From Streptomyces seoulensis (GTDB taxonomy: Bacteria > Actinomycetota > Actinomycetes > Streptomycetales > Streptomycetaceae), in NCBI GenBank assembly GCA_013364255.1, contig CP054936.1, positions 1,764,753 to 1,828,752 of the forward strand: 64,000 nucleotides of DNA. Reading direction: 5' to 3'. Positions within the stretch are counted from its first letter, which is position 1; each line of letters starts with the position of its first letter. Below the pieces are notes generated by a model. It did no database searches. It worked only from the letters and a program-made list of their open reading frames with translations, and was not told where the DNA came from. This document shows, one piece after another, positions 59,306-64,000 of the stretch. Both the position numbers and the translations under genes were made by a program.

Positions 59306-59932
59306 TCAGCCGTCGCTCGGCAGGGATACGCCGAGGGGGGAGCGGTGCCGGTCTACGATCCCCTCGACGATTCTCATCAGGCGGTCCCCCGCTTGATCGA
59401 TGCTTCCGTTCTGCGTGCTGACCTGTGCGCCTTCGAGTACGAAGGTGATCTCGGCTGCGGCCTGCTCGGGGTCGGGCATCCCGGCCTCGGCGCACATGCC
59501 CACCAGCCTGCGGGTCTGGTCGGCCTTGTGCTTCTCGATCACTTGCCGCGCGGGATGGGAGCGGTCGGGCAATTCGGCGAGGGAGTTGATGAACGGGCAG
59601 CCTCGGTGCGAGATGGCCGGCAATCCCTCGGCGATGAAGCGGGCCAAGCCCATGATCTGCTCCCTGGGCCGGCCGGGGCATTCCATCTGGACCCGGTCGA
59701 AGGCCGCCTGGTAGTCGGCGGCGACGATCCGCATCCACTCCGCGACCAGCGCGTCCTTGGTTTCGAAGTGCCGGTAGATCGCCATTTTGGTGGTCGCGGC
59801 CTTCTCGGCGATCGCCTGGACGCCCACCCGCCGGATTCCCTCGCTCTGGAAGAGCTCTTCCGCCGCGTCGAGGATGCGCTCACGAGGCGGCAGTTTCGCC
59901 ACCCTGCTCGGCCTTCTGGTGGTCGATGCCAT
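59306..59932 (-). CDS. TetR family transcriptional regulator
   Basis: This 208-aa regulator has its N-terminal HTH at about residues 18-62: RERILDAAEELFQSEGIRRV GVQAIAEKA and TTKMAIYRHFETKDALVAEW. The C-terminal domain (TRRLVGMCAEAGMPDPEQAA and AEITFVLEGAQVSTQ) is of the TetR_C type common in regulators beside catabolic enzymes. It is divergent from the amidase gene, with a palindromic operator in the 131-bp gap between their start codons. It likely represses the amidase and itself. Confidence 0.92.
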   Translation of the reverse strand: MASTTRRPSRVAKLPPRERILDAAEELFQSEGIRRVGVQAIAEKAATTKMAIYRHFETKDALVAEWMRIVAADYQAAFDRVQMECPGRPREQIMGLARFIAEGLPAISHRGCPFINSLAELPDRSHPARQVIEKHKADQTRRLVGMCAEAGMPDPEQAAAEITFVLEGAQVSTQNGSIDQAGDRLMRIVEGIVDRHRSPLGVSLPSDG

Positions 59933-59981
59933 GACTGCTCCGTGACGTCCGCTGGGGTGCGGGGCCCTTGCCCTACGGCTC

Positions 59982-60022
59982 GTATGATACCACTTCGTCC
60001 TGTGCGATACCGTTGAGTATCG
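59982..60022. promoter_or_regulatory. Palindromic operator between TetR and amidase genes
   Basis: CGATAC (60005-60010) and GTATCG (60017-60022) form a perfect palindrome with a 6-bp spacer. GTATGATAC at 59982-59990 is a second, compact palindrome, and a further half-site GTATCG lies at about 60037-60042. The shared GTATCG/CGATAC half-sites suggest cooperative TetR binding. Confidence 0.65.
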
Positions 60023-60063
60023 TCAGGGACTCAGCAGTATCGTTCTTTCCGCTAGGAGTAAAA

Positions 60064-61515
60064 GTGAGAGTTGCCGAGTACGTGAACTACGACGCTGTCG
60101 GACTCGCGGAGCTGGTGGCCGAAGGGGAGGTGACCCCCGCCGAACTGCAAGCAGCCGCGCTCGAGGCCACGCAGGCGGTCAATCCGCAGATCAACGCCGT
60201 CGTGGAGACCTGGCCGACCGACGACGAGCCCGAGCCCGGCGGCGCACCGCTGGCCGGGGTGCCCTTCCTGATCAAGGACATCGGAGCCGCCATGGCCGGG
60301 CGGCGCATGGAGCTGGGCAGCCGCCTCGCGGCCGGCAACGTCGTACGCGCCGACTCCTTCCTGATGCGGCGCGTGCGACGGGCCGGGCTGGTGACATTCG
60401 GGCGTACCGCGACATCGGAGATGGCCTACAGCATCACGACGGAACCGGTGCTGTACGGCGCGACCCGCAACCCGTGGGACCTCGAGCGGAGCGCGGGCGG
60501 ATCCAGCGGGGGCGCGGGCGCGGCCGTAGCGGCCGGGGTCGTCCCGCTTGCCCACGGCACCGACGCCGCCGGCTCGCTCCGTGTCCCCGCCGCTTACAAC
60601 GGCCTTTTCGGGCTGAAGCCCACCCGCGGCCGGGTCTCCATGGGACCCGACCTCGACGAGCTCTTCAGCGGCCTGGCCGTGCCCGGCAGCGTCAGCCGCA
60701 CGGTACGCGACAGCGCGGCCCTGCTCGACCAGGTCCGCGGCCCGGAAGCGGGTGACCCCTACTTCGCCCAGCAGCCGTCCCGGCCGTACACGGAGGAGGT
60801 CACCCATCACCCGGGCCGGCTGCGGATCGGTGTCCTCCCCCAGGCGTGGGGCGGGCGCCGCACCACCGCGCCGGTGGCCGACGCCCTCGCCCACACCGCG
60901 GGCCTGCTCGAATCCCTCGGCCACCAGGTGGAGGAGGCCGAGGTCGGCCTCGGGGCCGACTGGGAGGAGTACGTCCTGGCCAACGCCCAGCTGTTCACGA
61001 CGAACCTCGCGGCCACGGTCGACGGGCTGGCCGCCGCCTTCGGCCGGCCCGTCGACTCCTCCACCCTCGAACCGGCGACCCTCGCCGGCTACCACTACGG
61101 ACAGGGGGTCAGCGCGCCCCAGCTCATCGCCGCCCTTACGATCCGCAACCGCGTCTCCCGCAGCCTGGCCCGGTCCTTCGACACCTACGACATCCTGCTC
61201 ACCCCGACCGTGCCGGAGCTTCCCGCACCCCTGGGAGCCCTTGCCGAGAGCGCGCAGACACTGGACGGCCTCGGCTGGATCGACACCGTCTTCGACCGCT
61301 CGCCGTTCACCATGCCGTTCAACATGGCAGGCACACCCGCCATGTCCGTACCGCTGACGGCCGACGCCGAGACGGGGCTTCCGATCGGTATGCAGTTCGC
61401 CGCCGGATACGGCCTCGAAAGCCGCCTCTTCCGCCTCGCCGGCCAGCTCGAACAGGCAAGCCCATGGACGGGCCGAATCCCCACGGTGTGGGCAGGGAAT
61501 CGCACGGGCCACTGA
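60064..61515 (+). CDS. Amidase signature family enzyme
   Basis: This 483-aa hydrolase cleaves amide bonds with a Ser-cisSer-Lys triad. The Lys is in VPFLIKDIG (about residue 70). The Gly/Ser-rich signature [20 protein letters not shown] supplies the cis-Ser, and [27 protein letters not shown] (in parts) carries the nucleophilic Ser. The C-terminal [14 protein letters not shown] and [13 protein letters not shown] are family-typical. Length is normal. The GTG at 60064 follows AGGAG. The presence of a divergent TetR and operator points to substrate induction. The natural substrate (aryl, aliphatic or peptide amide) is not determinable. Confidence 0.93.
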   Translation: MRVAEYVNYDAVGLAELVAEGEVTPAELQAAALEATQAVNPQINAVVETWPTDDEPEPGGAPLAGVPFLIKDIGAAMAGRRMELGSRLAAGNVVRADSFLMRRVRRAGLVTFGRTATSEMAYSITTEPVLYGATRNPWDLERSAGGSSGGAGAAVAAGVVPLAHGTDAAGSLRVPAAYNGLFGLKPTRGRVSMGPDLDELFSGLAVPGSVSRTVRDSAALLDQVRGPEAGDPYFAQQPSRPYTEEVTHHPGRLRIGVLPQAWGGRRTTAPVADALAHTAGLLESLGHQVEEAEVGLGADWEEYVLANAQLFTTNLAATVDGLAAAFGRPVDSSTLEPATLAGYHYGQGVSAPQLIAALTIRNRVSRSLARSFDTYDILLTPTVPELPAPLGALAESAQTLDGLGWIDTVFDRSPFTMPFNMAGTPAMSVPLTADAETGLPIGMQFAAGYGLESRLFRLAGQLEQASPWTGRIPTVWAGNRTGH

Positions 61516-61613
61516 GAAGCGCCCCTGCAGCCGGGAGCCAACGAGCCATGTGCTGAGCGAGTGGGACAAGCACCTCGCGCATGTCGTCCAGATACTGCAG
61601 GACCCGCACACGG

Positions 61614-63050
61614 TCACGGTGCGCGCTTCCTGCACCACCCTCGATCGTCGGCCCCACCTTCGCGGACCATGGGTGCCAGGCGGCGGGCGTACTCGACGGT
61701 CGTCCCCAGCATGCGGTTCCGCTCACAGAGTTCCTCAAGCCCCTTTCGCTCGACGTCTGTGAGGTCCTCGGGCCGACGCATGATCCAGTCGGTGACCCTG
61801 CGGACGGTCAGGTGGGGCGAGGGGGCGGCAGTCTGGATCGCACCGGCGCGGTAGGCCTTCAGGTGCCGGCGTACCGTGTTGAGGTCCCCTTGGTAGCCCA
61901 GCCGCTGGATCTCCCTGGTGAGTGCGGACGCATTCGTGCAGCCTTCCATCCACCGATGGTGCAGGTAGACACGGTAGTCGTCGGTCAAAGTGGGCCGGTT
62001 GACGGCTGCGATGAGGAGTTCGTCGACTTGTTCGGCGCGTGCGAAGCGGCTGACCGTGCTGCGGCTGAGCTGAAGATCGCGTGCGATAGCGCGAAGGCCG
62101 TCACCCCGGGCGATGCGTTCGTGGATCTGCTGGTGGCGTTCGCGAGTTCGGGCGACCAGCGGTCGTGGGCGCCCGTGGATGTCCAGCTCTCTGCGGTGGC
62201 CTTCAGGCGTCGGGTCGTTGTCGGTCAGGCCGTCGTGGCTGGTGAGAGGTTGTAGCAGGTCGGCGCGGTGCCGACTGATGACGCGTCCGACTGCTTGCGC
62301 CAGGCTGTTCAGGAGGAGCCAGGCATCGGCGACCTGCCCGGCCTGCGGAGCACCAATCTGGGCTCCGTCGCGGAAGGAGCCGGTCCGGTCGCGGCAGATG
62401 ATCTGGGCCTCGGGGTGATCCCGCAGCCGGGAAGCGAAGGTGGCCGCAGCCCGGTCAGTCAGGACATCGACCGGGTGGTGGGTTGCCATGTCGATGAGGA
62501 TCGTCGCGTACGTCCGTCCCCGTCGAACAGCGAACTCGTCGACACCGAGATGGGGCGCCGGTCCCGATGAGGGGAGCGGAAGCGCCCGGATCAGCCGGAG
62601 CAGAGTGTCCTTGCAGGTGTCGATGGCCATGTGGCGGAACAGGCGAGCACCTGGCCGATCGCCCAAGAATAGGGCCACGTCGGTGAGGTGGGCGGTGAGA
62701 GCGTCCGTGCGGCGTGCATGGCGACGGACCAGGGACGGTATCTGCTCGGCAAACGTCCGACGGGCACAGTCCTCGTTCCCCCACACAAGCCGACGCGCTC
62801 GCAGCTCGACTCGTACGCACCGGCCGGCGACCGGACGGCCCGCCAGTGTCCGCTGGTAGTAGCAGTGCACTTTCGAAGATCTCTGCCCACACCCGGAACA
62901 GGCCGCCGGCGCCGCCCCCGATCGCACCGCGATTCGGGCCTCGGTATCCGTCAGCACCAGCTGGTCGACCTGCACTCCGACACCAGGCAATAGAAGATCC
63001 GCAATCTGAGCCCCATCCATCACGCCTGATAGCTGCCCAAATACCACCAA
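61614..63050 (-). CDS. ISL3 family transposase, C-terminus probably altered
   Basis: This 478-aa transposase has an N-terminal zinc-binding segment (PAACSGCGQRSSKVHCYYQR), then the catalytic core with PAPHLGVDEFAVRRGRTYAT ILID and IICRDRTGSFRDGA, and a helix-turn-helix insertion (ARGDGLRAIARDLQLSRSTV SRFARA in parts). The end, RMLGTTVEYARRLAPMVREG, is family-like but is followed by only about 13 unrelated residues, so the last ~100 residues expected for ISL3 transposases, including the final acidic residue, appear lost. The terminal repeat on the 63.05-63.07 kb side (TCTGTCGCTATATTGGTGGT on the minus strand) seems present, whereas no matching end was found near 61.5 kb. Confidence 0.75.
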   Translation of the reverse strand: MVVFGQLSGVMDGAQIADLLLPGVGVQVDQLVLTDTEARIAVRSGAAPAACSGCGQRSSKVHCYYQRTLAGRPVAGRCVRVELRARRLVWGNEDCARRTFAEQIPSLVRRHARRTDALTAHLTDVALFLGDRPGARLFRHMAIDTCKDTLLRLIRALPLPSSGPAPHLGVDEFAVRRGRTYATILIDMATHHPVDVLTDRAAATFASRLRDHPEAQIICRDRTGSFRDGAQIGAPQAGQVADAWLLLNSLAQAVGRVISRHRADLLQPLTSHDGLTDNDPTPEGHRRELDIHGRPRPLVARTRERHQQIHERIARGDGLRAIARDLQLSRSTVSRFARAEQVDELLIAAVNRPTLTDDYRVYLHHRWMEGCTNASALTREIQRLGYQGDLNTVRRHLKAYRAGAIQTAAPSPHLTVRRVTDWIMRRPEDLTDVERKGLEELCERNRMLGTTVEYARRLAPMVREGGADDRGWCRKRAP

Positions 63051-63130
63051 TATAGCGACAGAGCCCGGAAGTTGTGCCAGGACCTGTGGAAGTGGACGAA
63101 GTCACCTGGGCAGCCTCGGCCTCCCCAGTC

Positions 63131-63372
63131 GGGGTGACGACCCGGGTGAACTGAACCGGCTGGCACGCGAGTACGGTCTGGTGCTACTGCCGTGGCAGGG
63201 CGTACGCGCTCTCCACGACTACCTTCCCGACAACTGGGTGCCGGACGAGGAGGCGCACGCGGCCGCCCTGGAGACGGAGTGGACCGCGTCCTGGCACAGC
63301 CCCTTCCGGGGCATGGGATGCCAAGTAGTACATGTCCTGGCCCGCCGCGAACCGGCGGGCGGAACACCATGA
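63131..63372 (+). pseudogene. Class I methyltransferase C-terminal fragment
   Basis: In-frame sequence LNRLAREYGLVLLPWQGVRA, LHDYLPDNWVPDEEAHAAAL ETEWTASW and GCQVVHVLARRE is the end of a SAM-dependent methyltransferase, whose Rossmann core is missing on the side of the ISL3 element. Insertion or deletion next to the transposon has removed the 5' part. Its stop overlaps the ATG at 63369. Confidence 0.6.
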
Positions 63373-63450
63373 CCACCCACGGCACCTCCATGACCACCCA
63401 CGACACCTTTCCGACCACGACACCCACAGCATCAGGCCCCCTGTGGAGCG
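63369..63450 (+). pseudogene. Start of a coupled gene, truncated
   Basis: An ATG overlapping the methyltransferase stop begins MTTHGTSMTTHDTFPTTTPT ASGPLWSEGS, containing a 21-bp tandem duplication (ATGACCACCCACG twice, 63369 and 63390). Sensible coding text is lost after about 63450. It looks like the 5' end of a gene whose remainder has been deleted. Confidence 0.4.
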
Positions 63451-63599
63451 AAGGCTCGCAGCACGCGACGGCCGCGCCTGCCCGCGCACCCGTCCTGGGC
63501 GCAGCGGATCCTGGCGTGACCGGTCGTCGCTGTCCCGGGCTTTCGAGTCACGTCGGTGCTTGCCATCATGTTCACGCAGCCCCGGTTTGGCGACGGCGT

Positions 63600-64000
63600 T
63601 CCGGGCGCCGTCCGTGTTGTCCGCGTCGAGGTAGGTGATCTGTTCCTCGCCCGTGCGGCGGCTGAGCAGCATCGTGGGCAGTCCGGGGTCGGCGAGCATG
63701 TCGGGTAGCGGGTCCTCGGGGTGTATGGACATCAGCAGCATCCTGTCGGCCCGGCCGCCGCGTGCGTACTGGACGAGCCTGGTCCGCTCGGTGTCCGAGC
63801 GGATCAGGGTGGGCAGGAGTTGGACTGAGGTGTCCGCCGGCGCGTCGCCGACCGGGCGTACCACTTCTGGGAAGAACGGCTGCCCGAACTTGCGCCGGTC
63901 CTTCTCGTCGTCAGCGCTACGGTGTCCGGGTGCCGCCCCGCCCATGGACGGGCCGTCAGGTTGGGCATGTAGCCCAGTTCGGTGATGGCCTGCTGCACGG
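63600..64000 (-). pseudogene. Broken LacI/GalR family regulator, runs off the window
   Basis: The minus strand entering from the window edge reads QQAITELGYMPNLTARPWAG RHPDTVALT, the hinge after a LacI HTH. After a frameshift near 63925 it continues ADDEKDRRKFGQPFFPEVVR, LLPTLIRSDTERTRLVQYAR, RADRMLLMSIHPEDPLPDML and ITYLDADNTDGARNAV, the first half of the sugar-binding domain. The second half is absent below about 63600. The gene is inactivated by a frameshift and 3' loss; its HTH lies outside the window. Confidence 0.75.

Noticed and set aside
1..64000. tRNA or rRNA genes, origin of replication, biosynthetic gene cluster core enzymes
   Set aside because: No tRNA cloverleaf, rRNA segment, DnaA-box cluster, PKS, NRPS or terpene synthase was recognised. 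The SARP gene therefore does not sit in an evident antibiotic cluster.

Overview
The window is very GC-rich, shows the third-codon-position GC bias of an actinomycete, and its genes are of families typical of Streptomyces: AfsR-type SARP regulator, subtilisin-like secreted protease, DrrAB-type ABC exporter, WYL and TetR regulators, small XRE-like proteins. No rRNA, tRNA or CRISPR array was seen. The high load of insertion sequences and broken genes suggests an accessory region such as a chromosome arm; that placement is an inference.

Layout. 1-9.5 kb: small P-loop protein, two secreted peptidases (S8, S41), an SDR/TetR divergent pair with a repeated operator, a TPP-riboswitch-controlled NCS1 permease, and a frameshifted secreted protein. 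9.5-20.2 kb: a hypothetical protein, a pentanucleotide repeat, a STAND-like NTPase with a degenerate P-loop, a CDP-glycerol-transferase-like protein, an Lrp regulator next to a broken FAD hydroxylase, a VOC protein/WYL regulator pair, a broken DUF1152 gene and a SUKH (SMI1/KNR4) protein. 20.2-30.3 kb: a broken MFS gene, metallo-beta-lactamase-fold protein, histidine phosphatase, several small or broken regulators, a DUF1345-like membrane protein, and a translationally coupled UspA/adenylate cyclase pair.

30.5-35.8 kb is the most interesting part. It is a co-directional cassette in which an AfsR-type SARP precedes three secreted proteins: a 76-aa exported peptide, a tandem-domain protein with the FMTGTEG and DNPF hallmarks of Cry34/ET79 (Gpp34, aegerolysin-fold) insecticidal proteins, and a ribosome-inactivating protein (RIP, rRNA N-glycosidase) with ricin-type catalytic residues. 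Five contiguous 11-bp units, matching the one-turn spacing of SARP binding sites, lie between the regulator gene and the first exported gene. I infer a pathway-regulated, secreted eukaryote-directed toxin system in which the Cry34-like protein may help the lectin-less RIP reach the cytosol.

36-44.8 kb: gene remnants (DinB, SUFU-like, PCMT), NTF2-like, GNAT, MarR and NUDIX genes, a DrrAB-type exporter with a MerR regulator, a truncated tyrosine recombinase, and an IS5-type element next to a broken acetyltransferase. 45-47.6 kb: a three-gene cassette of a small helical protein, a WXG-motif protein and a lipoprotein, with features of a type VII secretion effector set. 47.8-50 kb: an IS4-type element with perfect 29-bp ends nested inside an older IS5-type element. 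50.2-54 kb: a 1092-aa HTH-STAND-TPR protein divergent from a 56-aa membrane protein. 54-58 kb: a graveyard of IS3, IS110 and IS256 remnants around a truncated RHS gene, which is followed by three very short single-pass membrane proteins. 59-64 kb: a TetR/amidase divergent pair with a palindromic operator, an ISL3-type transposase, and truncated methyltransferase and LacI genes.

At least a dozen non-transposon genes are broken, many by an internal deletion plus a frameshift, so this segment is under active decay or has residual sequencing indels. All family assignments come from reading motifs, not from database searches.
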